Positions 32,654-40,199 of a stretch of 40,328 nucleotides of DNA are shown here, piece by piece. The translations under genes were made by a program, and so were the position numbers. The DNA comes from Candidatus Berkelbacteria bacterium (lineage in GTDB: Bacteria > Patescibacteriota > UBA1384 > XYA2-FULL-43-10 > CAINNR01): NCBI GenBank assembly GCA_026397205.1, contig JAPLVH010000017.1:1-40328 (forward strand). The letters are read 5' to 3'. The notes under the pieces were generated by a model. The model made no database searches and was not told the DNA's origin. It saw only the letters and a list, made by a program, of their open reading frames with translations. The first letter of the stretch is position 1. Each line of letters opens with the position of its first letter.

Positions 32654-34141
32654 AATGTTAATAATTTTGCGCCAAAAAACCAGTAACAATAAAATAATAA
32701 TATATACCAAAGTAAATACCATTTGCCAATTTTTTCCGACTGCAAAAGAGGAAAAAGGCAGAGAGGAACAGTATTTTGCTGCCAGGAGTATATACTTTAA
32801 CGGGAGATAAGAAATTAAAAATGCCAGATGTCCGACTCCTGGAAGTAAAAAATAAATTATTGTTGAGAGAAAAACAAAGAGCATTGTTGCCGGAACTATC
32901 GGCAAAACCAAAACATTTGTTAGCGGCGCGACAATTGACAGCCGGCCGAAAGTTGATAAAAGGAGTGGCAAAACGACAACTTGGGCCGACAAAGTTTCGG
33001 ATATTGCCCGGCTTGCGAAGTTTGGTAACCAACGAAAAATTTTTCGTTCGAAAATTTTTTCGATTTTGCCCGAGAAAAAAACCAAACCAAAAAAGGCCAG
33101 AAACGAGAGCTGAAATCCGGAATCGTAGCGCAAAACAAAAGGATTTATCAGGATCATAATCGCCGCCGCTAGCAAAAGCAAATTTGTCATATCGGCGCGG
33201 CGACCGATCGTTCCGCCGAAAGCAATAATCAGTGAAACTATCGCCGCTCGAACAACACTAGCGGCGGCGCCGGTTAAAGCGACGAAACCGAGAATCAAAA
33301 TTGTCGAAAGAATTAAATTTGCTCGCCTTGAAATCCAGCCGGTTTCAACCAGAAAAACCGAAAGCGCGGCAATAATAATTGTAATATTATAGCCGGAAAG
33401 CGCAATAACATGAGTGATGCCGGAGGAGTTAAATTGATTTATTATCTCCTGCGAAAAACCCTGTTTCGAGCCGATTAGAACGCCGACGCCAAGAGAACTT
33501 TCCGGTTCAGGCAAGTTTTTTTGACAGGCGATTTCGAATTTTTTTCGCCAAGAATATACTATCGCTAAGATTTTGTTGCCGTTATTTTTCGAAATAAGAT
33601 CAATTTTCGGATTTTTTACTGTCGCCACAACGCCGTAACGTTTTAAATAATCAACCCAATCAAAATCACTGGAGTTTGTCGGTTTTTCGAGTGCGCCGTC
33701 AACCTGAATTTTTTCGCCGTAAAAATAATTCGGGAACTCGGAGGTCTGAATTTGTAAATTCACCTCATGACCGAAGTCGGAAGTTGTGAGGAAAAATTTC
33801 TGGCTGTTACTCCCGATATCGGGATAATTTGAAATCAGACCAGAAAAAGTTTTTTCCTGACTAAAGGGTAAATCGAGATTTTCCAAATTGTTGTTGCGAA
33901 AGGAAAAGAGAAAAATGCCAAGAAAAAATATCGAGAGGCAAATTATCGAGATTAATACGGAGTAATTTCGCCGCGCCAAAAAGTATATTCCAAATGCCAA
34001 GAGCAGAAATAAAATTGAAATAGAATATACCAAAGTATATTTCAAATCGAAAAAAGTCGAAGCAAAAACGCCGGCGATAAAAGCCGCTAAAATCAGGGTC
34101 AAAATTCGAAAGGCCGGAATTTTTCTTGATTTTTTCACCAT
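32597..34141 (-). CDS. comEC: ComEC/Rec2 competence channel protein (lacks MBL domain)
   Basis: A 514-residue membrane protein with about 9-11 helices. An N-terminal OB-like domain (about 85-200) is followed by the competence domain: GVLIGSKQGFSQEIINQFNSSGITHVIALSGYNITII and VRAAIVSLIIAFGGTIGRR. It would form the DNA uptake channel. The metallo-beta-lactamase part is the next gene. Odd: the last ~18 residues (SFRTRFGIPRDPEKILG) are encoded by a dispersed TGTCATTCC repeat, so the original C-terminus has been replaced or extended. Confidence 0.93.
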   Translation of the reverse strand: MVKKSRKIPAFRILTLILAAFIAGVFASTFFDLKYTLVYSISILFLLLAFGIYFLARRNYSVLISIICLSIFFLGIFLFSFRNNNLENLDLPFSQEKTFSGLISNYPDIGSNSQKFFLTTSDFGHEVNLQIQTSEFPNYFYGEKIQVDGALEKPTNSSDFDWVDYLKRYGVVATVKNPKIDLISKNNGNKILAIVYSWRKKFEIACQKNLPEPESSLGVGVLIGSKQGFSQEIINQFNSSGITHVIALSGYNITIIIAALSVFLVETGWISRRANLILSTILILGFVALTGAAASVVRAAIVSLIIAFGGTIGRRADMTNLLLLAAAIMILINPFVLRYDSGFQLSFLAFFGLVFFSGKIEKIFERKIFRWLPNFASRAISETLSAQVVVLPLLLSTFGRLSIVAPLTNVLVLPIVPATMLFVFLSTIIYFLLPGVGHLAFLISYLPLKYILLAAKYCSSLPFSSFAVGKNWQMVFTLVYIIILLLLVFWRKIINIVSFRTRFGIPRDPEKILG

Positions 34142-34163
34142 TTTTTACTATTATACATTTAGA

Positions 34164-34628
34164 ATGGCCAATGATCAAAAGAAAAAATTTAAGGAATTGG
34201 AAGCGAAAATAACGGAACTGACCGCCGGCTGGCAGAGAACGCAGGCCGATTTTATTAATTTTAAAAAGAATGTTGCTGACGACCGAGTTAAATTGATAAA
34301 ATCTGCCGGTGGCGATATTGTTTCACAACTTTTGCCGGTTCTTGACCACTTTCAGTTGGCGGCGAAGCATATACCAAAAAATCTGATTAATGATAATTGG
34401 GCACTCGGAATCAAACAAATTGAGAAACAATTTGAGGCGATTTTGTTTGAAAACGGTTTGGAACGAATCGAATCGGTCGGTCAGGAATTTGATCCGGAAT
34501 TACATGAAGCGATTGAGGAAGTTGAAGTTGCTGGTAATAAAGCCGGGGAAATTGTTGAGGAGATTATTGCCGGTTACAAATTCGGCGGCGAGGTAGTCAG
34601 ACCGGCGCGGGTGAAGGTGGCAAAATAA
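34164..34628 (+). CDS. grpE: Nucleotide exchange factor GrpE
   Basis: A 154-residue GrpE without the usual acidic N-terminal extension. Residues 1-50 are a coiled coil (LEAKITELTAGWQRTQADFINFKKN); the C-terminal beta domain has GIKQIEKQFEAILFENGLERI and FDPELHEAIEEVEV. It would release ADP from DnaK; dnaK and dnaJ are not in the window. Divergent from comEC with only 22 bp between the starts. Confidence 0.95.
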   Translation: MANDQKKKFKELEAKITELTAGWQRTQADFINFKKNVADDRVKLIKSAGGDIVSQLLPVLDHFQLAAKHIPKNLINDNWALGIKQIEKQFEAILFENGLERIESVGQEFDPELHEAIEEVEVAGNKAGEIVEEIIAGYKFGGEVVRPARVKVAK

Positions 34629-34639
34629 AATGTAAGCCC

Positions 34640-34690
34640 ACGGATTTGGACACCCCCACTTCGCCCTTCGGGCTACGAGGGGCAAGCTGA
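34640..34690. repeat. GC-rich hairpin between grpE and the SDR gene
   Basis: CACTTCGCCCTTCGGGCTACGAGG has the stem-loop GCCC-TTCG-GGGC-like core and resembles a dispersed repeat. No U-tract follows, so it is a weak terminator candidate. Confidence 0.4.
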
Positions 34691-34716
34691 ATTAACACGA
34701 CGGAATCAAATACAAA

Positions 34717-35607
34717 ATGCAAAATCAAATCAAAAACAAATTAGTGATGGTAACCGGTGCGACTTCTGGGATCGGGAAAGAAGCGGCGAAGATGTTGGCG
34801 AGTGACGGCGCCAGGGTTATCATCGTCGGCAGAAATCAAGAAAAATGCCAGCAAACGGTCAAAGAAATCATCACCGAAACAAAAAATAAAAATCTTGAAT
34901 ATTTGTTGGCGGACTTCCAATATCTTGGCGAAATAAGATTATTGGCGGAGAAGTTTCATACAAAGTATGACAAATTGGATGTTCTAATAAATAATGCCGG
35001 CGTCTATCTAAAACGTCGAGAAACTACTGCTGACGGTCGCGAACTTTCTTTTTCGGTAAATTATTTGGCACCGTTTTTTTTGACGAATTTACTGCTCCCG
35101 GCGCTGAAAAAATCCGACAGCGCCAGAATTATAAATGTTTCATCGCTTTCACATCTCGGAGCAAAAATTGATTTTGATGATATATTCAGTGAGAAATCAA
35201 ACCAACATCCGAAGTTTGCTTATCGCCGGTCGAAATTAGCTTTGATAATGTTTACATACGAATTAGCTCGACAACTTAAAAATTCAAATATTACCGTCAA
35301 TGCGGTTTGTCCTGGCGGTGTGGCGACAGCACTTTGGAAAACCAACAACGATTTGCAAACGAAAGCGACGCGATTAATCGTTCCGCTTTTGAAAACTCCC
35401 CAGCAAGCGGCTGGACTTTTGGTTTATCTCGCCGAGTCGCCGGAAGCGAATAATATCAGCGGAAAATTTTTTGCTCTGAAAAAGCACTCCCGTTTTCGAA
35501 ATTACAATTACAAAAATACAATCTCAAAATCATCGCCAGAATCTTATATTCTCCCCGATCAAAAAAAACTTTGGCAAGTTTCCAAAGAACTCGTCGGGTT
35601 CGGTTGA
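34717..35607 (+). CDS. Short-chain dehydrogenase/reductase
   Basis: A 296-residue classical-type SDR. VMVTGATSGIGKEAAKML is the NAD(P)-binding TGxxxGIG; LDVLINNAGVY holds the NNAG motif; RIINVSSLSHLG has the catalytic Ser and FAYRRSKLALIMF the YxxxK pair. NAVCPGGVATALW follows the family pattern. It resembles retinol dehydrogenase-like SDRs; substrate unknown. The first 30 bp resemble the AAAATCAAA repeat, so an alternative start at ATG 34747 is possible. Confidence 0.92.
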   Translation: MQNQIKNKLVMVTGATSGIGKEAAKMLASDGARVIIVGRNQEKCQQTVKEIITETKNKNLEYLLADFQYLGEIRLLAEKFHTKYDKLDVLINNAGVYLKRRETTADGRELSFSVNYLAPFFLTNLLLPALKKSDSARIINVSSLSHLGAKIDFDDIFSEKSNQHPKFAYRRSKLALIMFTYELARQLKNSNITVNAVCPGGVATALWKTNNDLQTKATRLIVPLLKTPQQAAGLLVYLAESPEANNISGKFFALKKHSRFRNYNYKNTISKSSPESYILPDQKKLWQVSKELVGFG

Positions 35608-35652
35608 TTTTTCGGATGTATTTCCCTCATTTTTGCATTAAAGTGTAACACC

Positions 35653-35690
35653 TAATTCAGATATTGACCGATCGGTCAATATCTGAATTA
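35653..35690. repeat. Palindrome C1 (38-bp perfect palindrome)
   Basis: Perfectly self-complementary, centred on CGATCG at 35669-35674; central part TATTGACCGATCGGTCAATA. Identical to C2 except that the outermost pair is T/A instead of C/G. The TAA stop of the Cas2-like gene (35690-35688) is the edge of this palindrome. Confidence 0.97.
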
Positions 35691-36230
35691 TTTATGTCGT
35701 TTTCTGAATAGATTATCTAAGTGTTCTTCAATATTACTCTTTGCAATGATGAAATATGCGACGTATTCTCTAATCTCCAATTCATCGATAATCAGATCGA
35801 TTTCATCTGCCTTTATGTATTGACAAACCCACAAACTTTTTTGCAATTGTTTGAATCCAATTCTTTTTAGCGATCGGCAAAATTGCCTGCGTTTTATATT
35901 GTAATTTTCCGGAATGTCGTAAGAGATTATCCTAAGTCGTCCATCAACCTCGAGATTTTTTGGGCTCTCAAGATTTTTAATCTTACCTTTCACAGTTAAT
36001 CGTACGCTTAAGTTGCAGTTTTGTTCTTTGATTTCGATATATCCTGTACGTTTTAAATTTCGCAAGTATTGAATAAATTTATCACCGAGAAAATCTTCGC
36101 CAGATTCCATTTGTCTTTTCAGACCTTCTTGGTCTAGAAATCCACCGATTATTGCTTCAGGTGTCCGGGCGATTGCCGCCAAAATTGTCCAAGTTATTTC
36201 ACCAAATGCTTGTTTTGTTTCTTTTTTCAT
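35688..36230 (-). CDS. wHTH / Cas2-like (PaaX-like) protein, locus C
   Basis: A 180-residue protein. The N-terminal half is a winged helix (FIQYLRNLKRTGYIEI, then LTVKGKIKNL). The C-terminal half is Cas2-like: GRLRIISYDIPENYNIKRRQFC, with Asp in YDIP at the catalytic position, then LKRIGFKQLQKSLWVCQY, DEIDLIIDEL and VAYFIIAK. It is more divergent from loci A and B, and its palindromes are also different. A promoter TTGAAA-17 bp-TATACT lies between palindrome C2 and the start, with almost no 5' leader. Role unknown; no cas1 or array nearby. Confidence 0.82.
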   Translation of the reverse strand: MKKETKQAFGEITWTILAAIARTPEAIIGGFLDQEGLKRQMESGEDFLGDKFIQYLRNLKRTGYIEIKEQNCNLSVRLTVKGKIKNLESPKNLEVDGRLRIISYDIPENYNIKRRQFCRSLKRIGFKQLQKSLWVCQYIKADEIDLIIDELEIREYVAYFIIAKSNIEEHLDNLFRKRHK

Positions 36231-36236
36231 ATTTCA

Positions 36237-36265
36237 AGTATATAATTTTTGGAAATATTTTTCAA
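36237..36265 (-). promoter_or_regulatory. Promoter of the locus C Cas2-like gene
   Basis: Minus strand TTGAAA, 17-bp spacer, TATACT ending about 5 nt before the ATG, implying a leaderless or very short-leader mRNA. The -35 overlaps the last bases of palindrome C2, so a protein bound there could block it. Confidence 0.65.
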
Positions 36266-36300
36266 TTCAGATATTGACCGATCGGTCAATATCTGAATTG
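36263..36300. repeat. Palindrome C2 (38-bp perfect palindrome)
   Basis: Perfectly self-complementary, centred on CGATCG at 36279-36284, otherwise identical to C1. It lies 32 bp upstream of the Cas2-like start. Confidence 0.97.
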
Positions 36301-36342
36301 GGAGTAATTGAGACGAGAAAAATATAAAAATTAGAAAAAAGC

Positions 36343-36369
36343 TTGACAAGTTTTCGGGGGGGGTAAAAT
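36343..36369 (+). promoter_or_regulatory. Promoter with an eight-G tract in the spacer
   Basis: TTGACA (36343-36348) and TAAAAT (36364-36369) are separated by 15 bp, of which the last eight (36356-36363) are G. Two more Gs would give the optimal 17-bp spacing. It drives the exported protein at 36452. Confidence 0.75.
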
Positions 36370-36451
36370 GGAAATAGGGAGCAAACCTAAATCTCAAATC
36401 ACAAGAAACAAATCACAAACAAATTAGAAATTATTTAATCTAGGAGGGAGC

Positions 36452-37234
36452 ATGTTTGGACAAAGAAAGAGACCAAAAGCCAGAAGTGGCAAACGAATGT
36501 CACCAAGAAAAAAGCTGACAATCGCCATCGCCGCCGTGGCTGTTATTTTGGCTGGTGGATACGGTTTGGCAAAATATGGCGCCGGTGGTGGAAGAGTTTC
36601 GGCGGATAGCTCCAGTCAATTGATGATGATGTCACAATGGAAAGTTGCTTCGATCAATGTTACAATCAATGGCGCAACGCCGTGGGTTGGCTCCGTTTGG
36701 GCAACACATGTTTCTACTCAGGTGAAAGACAGCTCGTGGATTTATCGTACTGTTTCCGTGGAAAATGGTGCCGCAGTTTCCGGTCAGGTTTCTGCGTCAA
36801 GCAGTGCAACATCAATCATGCCGATACCTGTCCCGACGCCTGGAACAAATGAAACTTCATACAAATATAGTATAAAAGCTACGACAACTAATTCAATGTG
36901 TAGTAGTAGTGAAACTTTTGTTGATGTCACAGGATTCGGTAGTTACAACGCGACGATCAATGTATCATGTAATTTTTCTAGTGCGATGGGGAATTTAGTC
37001 CAGGGAGTGAGTTATCTTTTAAATCCAGGTTCAATCCCAACTCCAGCGATACCTGCAAGTAATACTATCGCTGCAACAAATTCCACAACCAATTCCGCAC
37101 CGGTAAATATTACTTCACAAATGTATTCGAGTATGAGTCCAAATAATTCTTATTCGATTAGTCCGCCTTCAATGCCAAGTTCTGCAATGCAGACGCAGAT
37201 GCAACAGATGATGAAAAATTCGACGAAAAAATAA
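36452..37234 (+). CDS. Exported Ser/Thr-rich protein of unknown function
   Basis: A 260-residue protein. A long basic N-terminus (residues 1-26, MFGQRKRPKARSGKR) precedes one hydrophobic helix (about 27-45), consistent with a signal anchor. The outside part has a beta-rich, Ig-like or pilin-like look (WKVASINVTINGATPWVGSVW, FGSYNATINVSC) with two cysteines, then a Ser/Pro/Asn/Met-rich tail. A strong GGAGGGAGC site fixes the start. Family not recognised. Confidence 0.7.
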   Translation: MFGQRKRPKARSGKRMSPRKKLTIAIAAVAVILAGGYGLAKYGAGGGRVSADSSSQLMMMSQWKVASINVTINGATPWVGSVWATHVSTQVKDSSWIYRTVSVENGAAVSGQVSASSSATSIMPIPVPTPGTNETSYKYSIKATTTNSMCSSSETFVDVTGFGSYNATINVSCNFSSAMGNLVQGVSYLLNPGSIPTPAIPASNTIAATNSTTNSAPVNITSQMYSSMSPNNSYSISPPSMPSSAMQTQMQQMMKNSTKK

Positions 37235-37256
37235 TCATCTAAAAAATTGACACAGA

Positions 37257-37282
37257 AAATCCCGCTGATAAAGCGGGATTTT
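37257..37282. terminator. Bidirectional terminator hairpin
   Basis: Perfect 10-bp stem AAAATCCCGC with GCGGGATTTT, loop of 6, between the 36452 gene and ppdK. Confidence 0.8.
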
Positions 37283-37285
37283 CGT

Positions 37286-37350
37286 TTTGGGATTCTTCGC
37301 CTTGTTCAGAATGACAACTGGATCCCCGAAACAAGTTCGGGATGACAATC
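37286..37350. repeat. TTCAGAATGACA / CCCGAAACAAGTTCGGG dispersed repeat
   Basis: CCCGAAACAAGTTCGGGATGACA forms a stem-loop. Same family as 32597-32653 with compensated changes in the stem. Confidence 0.7.
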
Positions 37351-37382
37351 GTCAAAATAGTTCTCGTTTTGCTCGAACAATA

Positions 37383-40037
37383 TTATTTCATTGAATATTC
37401 TGAATCGGATTTCTCTTCAATCACCGCTTGTGCGGCGGCCAGGCAAGCGATTGGGACGCGGTACGGCGAGCAGGAAACATAATTCATGCCGGCGCGGTGG
37501 CAAAACTTAACCGAGTCCGGATCGCCGCCGTGTTCGCCGCAAATTCCGACTTTCAAATCTTTTTTCACCGAACGGCCTTTTTCAATCCCCATATGAACCA
37601 ATTTTCCGACACCGTCAACATCAAGTGTTTGGAACGGATCGGAGGCAAAAATCTTTTGGTCCAAATAAATTTTAATAAATTTACCGGCATCGTCGCGAGA
37701 AAATCCGAAAGTCATTTGGGTTAAATCATTTGTGCCGAAGGAGAAGAAATCGGCAACTTCGGCAATCTCGTCGGCGGTGACGGCGGCCCTTGGAACTTCG
37801 ATCATTGTGCCGACGAAGTACTTGATTTTTTCATTAGCCGTTTTCATAACTTCGGCGGCGATGCGATCAATTAACTCGCGTTGGTTTTTCAATTCGGCAA
37901 CACTTCCGACCAGCGGCACCATAATTTCCGGCACAACTTTGATTTTATTTTTTTTCTGAAGTTCACAAGCGGCGGAGATAATCGCCCGAGTTTGCATTTC
38001 GGTGATTTCCGGATAAGTAATTCCGAGCCGGCAACCGCGGTGGCCGAGCATCGGATTAATTTCATGCAACTCTTCGGTTTTTTGCCAGATAACTTTGGCA
38101 TCAATGCCAATTTTTTTTGATAATTCTTGCGCTTCAGATTTGGTTTTTGGCAGAAATTCGTGAAGCGGCGGATCCAAAAGTCGGATCGTTACCGAATAAC
38201 CTTTCATCTCTTTGAACAATCCGATAAAGTCATTTTTCTGAAAAGGCAAAAGTTTATTGAGTGCGACGACACGATCGGGGGCATTATCAGCCAAAATCAT
38301 TTTTTGCATTTCCGGTAGGCGATCGGAGTCAAAAAACATATGTTCTGTTCGACAAAGACCGATACCTTCTGCCCCAAATTCGCGTGCGACTTTTGCGTCG
38401 CGAGGAATATCAGCGTTGGCGCGGACTCCGAGTCGTCTAATTTTGTTAACCCAAATCATCAATTTGCCAAAATCTCCGGACAAAGTCGGCTCAACCGTCG
38501 GAAGTTTGCCGATAATCACTTCACCGGTTGAACCGTTTAAAGTTAGCCAGTCATTTTTTTTGATAATTTTATTACCGATCGTTAATTTTCCTCCGCGCTC
38601 GTCAACTTTGATCTCTTCGCAACCGGCAACGCAACATTTTCCCATGCCGCGGGCGACGACGGCGGCGTGCGAAGTCATCCCACCGCGGGCGGTCAAAATT
38701 CCCTCAGCCGAGTCCATGCCGTGGATGTCATCCGGGCAGGTTTCGGTTCGAACCAAAATCACTTTTTCGCCGTTTCCGGCCATTTCAACCGCATCGTCGG
38801 AATCAAAAACCACTTTGCCAACAGCGGCACCGGGAGACGCCGGTAGACCTTTTGCCGACACCTCGTAGGTGTCGGAGAGGTTGATAACTGGATGAAGAAG
38901 TTGATTTAACGATTCCGGCTCAACTCGCATAATTGCTTCTTCGACCGAAATCATTTTTTCTTTAACCATATCGACGGCAATTTTGACTGCGGCGTGAGCC
39001 GTTCGTTTGCCGGTTCGGGTTTGAAGCATATAGAGTTCGCCTTGTTCGATGGTAAATTCAAAATCTTGAATGTCGCGGTAATGTTTTTCCAAATTATCGG
39101 TAATTGATTTTAACTCTAGAAAAACCGCCGGCATTTCTTTTTTTAACTCGATTATCGGTTTCGGCGTTCGAATGCCGGCGACAACATCTTCGCCTTGGGC
39201 GTTTGTTAGATATTCTCCATAAAATTCCCGCCTGCCGGTGGAAGGATTTCTGGTGAAACCGACGCCGGTGGCCGAGTCGTCTCCCATGTTGCCGAAAACC
39301 ATCGCTTGAATATTAACGGCGGTTCCCAAATCATCAGAAATTTTATTCAATCGGCGATAGGTGAACGCCCGCGGATTGTTCCAGCTTTTGAAAACCGCGT
39401 CTCTTGCCAGCGCCAGCTGTTTAGTCGGATCCTCGGGGAATTTTTTGCCGGATCTGGTTTTAACTAATTCTTTATATTTAATAATCAATTTTTCCAAGTC
39501 CTCTTCGCGAAGTTCGGTATCCAATTTGATCTTGATTTTCTTTTTCGCCGTCGCCAAAATCTCTTCGAACAGCTCTTTTTCAACTTCCAAAACGACATCG
39601 GAGAACATTTGGATAAAACGGCGATGAGCGTCGAGTGCAAAACGGCGGTTGCCGGTTTTCTTTGATATCGCAGCGACGGTTTTATCATTGAGTCCGAGAT
39701 TCAAAATTGTATCCATCATTCCCGGCATTGAAAATTTGGCGCCAGAGCGGACGGAAACCAAAAGCGGATTTTCAGTGTCGCCGAACTTTTTACCGGCGGA
39801 ATTCTCCAGTTTGGCAATCGCTTTTTGATATTCGCCGTCAAAATCTGCCGGCAGTTTTCCGGAATTTTTTGAGAAATAGTTGCAAACTTTAGTTGTTATC
39901 GTAAAACCGGGAGGAACCGGAACGCCGATCTTAACCATCTCGGCGAGGTTTGCACCTTTGCCACCAAGCAAGTCCTTCATTTTGCCGTCGCCATCGGCCT
40001 TACCTTCGCCAAACGAATAGATCATTTTTTCCGCCAT
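37383..40037 (-). CDS. ppdK: Pyruvate, phosphate dikinase
   Basis: An 884-residue PPDK of full length. Residues 1-350 are the ATP-grasp domain (LLGGKGANLAEMVKIGVPVPPGFTI; VSVRSGAKFSMPGMMDTILNLG). The phosphohistidine domain has ILTARGGMTSHAAVVARGMG (His near 454). The C-terminal TIM barrel has GIGLCRTEHMF, MLGHRGCRLG, FFSFGTNDLTQMTFG and GICGEHGGDP with the catalytic Cys. It interconverts pyruvate, ATP and Pi with PEP, AMP and PPi. AAAGGAGATTTG precedes the ATG, and a consensus-like promoter lies upstream. Confidence 0.98.
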   Translation of the reverse strand: MAEKMIYSFGEGKADGDGKMKDLLGGKGANLAEMVKIGVPVPPGFTITTKVCNYFSKNSGKLPADFDGEYQKAIAKLENSAGKKFGDTENPLLVSVRSGAKFSMPGMMDTILNLGLNDKTVAAISKKTGNRRFALDAHRRFIQMFSDVVLEVEKELFEEILATAKKKIKIKLDTELREEDLEKLIIKYKELVKTRSGKKFPEDPTKQLALARDAVFKSWNNPRAFTYRRLNKISDDLGTAVNIQAMVFGNMGDDSATGVGFTRNPSTGRREFYGEYLTNAQGEDVVAGIRTPKPIIELKKEMPAVFLELKSITDNLEKHYRDIQDFEFTIEQGELYMLQTRTGKRTAHAAVKIAVDMVKEKMISVEEAIMRVEPESLNQLLHPVINLSDTYEVSAKGLPASPGAAVGKVVFDSDDAVEMAGNGEKVILVRTETCPDDIHGMDSAEGILTARGGMTSHAAVVARGMGKCCVAGCEEIKVDERGGKLTIGNKIIKKNDWLTLNGSTGEVIIGKLPTVEPTLSGDFGKLMIWVNKIRRLGVRANADIPRDAKVAREFGAEGIGLCRTEHMFFDSDRLPEMQKMILADNAPDRVVALNKLLPFQKNDFIGLFKEMKGYSVTIRLLDPPLHEFLPKTKSEAQELSKKIGIDAKVIWQKTEELHEINPMLGHRGCRLGITYPEITEMQTRAIISAACELQKKNKIKVVPEIMVPLVGSVAELKNQRELIDRIAAEVMKTANEKIKYFVGTMIEVPRAAVTADEIAEVADFFSFGTNDLTQMTFGFSRDDAGKFIKIYLDQKIFASDPFQTLDVDGVGKLVHMGIEKGRSVKKDLKVGICGEHGGDPDSVKFCHRAGMNYVSCSPYRVPIACLAAAQAVIEEKSDSEYSMK

Positions 40038-40054
40038 TCAAATCTCCTTTCAAA

Positions 40055-40102
40055 ACTTAAGTAGAAAAAAATTAAGTAACTTAAGTTCCTTAAGTCACTT
40101 AA
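40055..40102. repeat. CTTAAG iterons in the ppdK leader
   Basis: ACTTAAGT-type units recur four times, three in tight array (40072-40102). They lie between the predicted ppdK transcription start and the ribosome binding site and can form alternative short hairpins. Confidence 0.7.
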
Positions 40103-40120
40103 AAATCTTTTGATAAATTT

Positions 40121-40149
40121 ATTTTAGCAAAAAACTTTCTTAAAATCAA
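40121..40149 (-). promoter_or_regulatory. Promoter of ppdK
   Basis: Minus strand TTGATT (40149-40144), 17-bp spacer, TAAAAT (40126-40121) preceded by TGC. Confidence 0.8.
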
Positions 40150-40163
40150 ATTGCCAAAAACAC

Positions 40164-40192
40164 TTGACAAATAAAACAGGGTTTGCTAAAAT
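40164..40192 (+). promoter_or_regulatory. Promoter of the right-edge RNA
   Basis: TTGACA (40164-40169), 17-bp spacer, TAAAAT (40187-40192) preceded by TGC. Transcription should start near 40199. Confidence 0.85.
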
Positions 40193-40199
40193 CTAAAAC

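Noticed and set aside
34164-34628. A dnaK-dnaJ heat-shock operon around grpE
   Set aside because: The downstream gene is a short-chain dehydrogenase; no dnaK or dnaJ is present in the window.
37428-39892. Several plus-strand open frames across ppdK
   Set aside because: All are antisense to a full-length PPDK with intact motifs.
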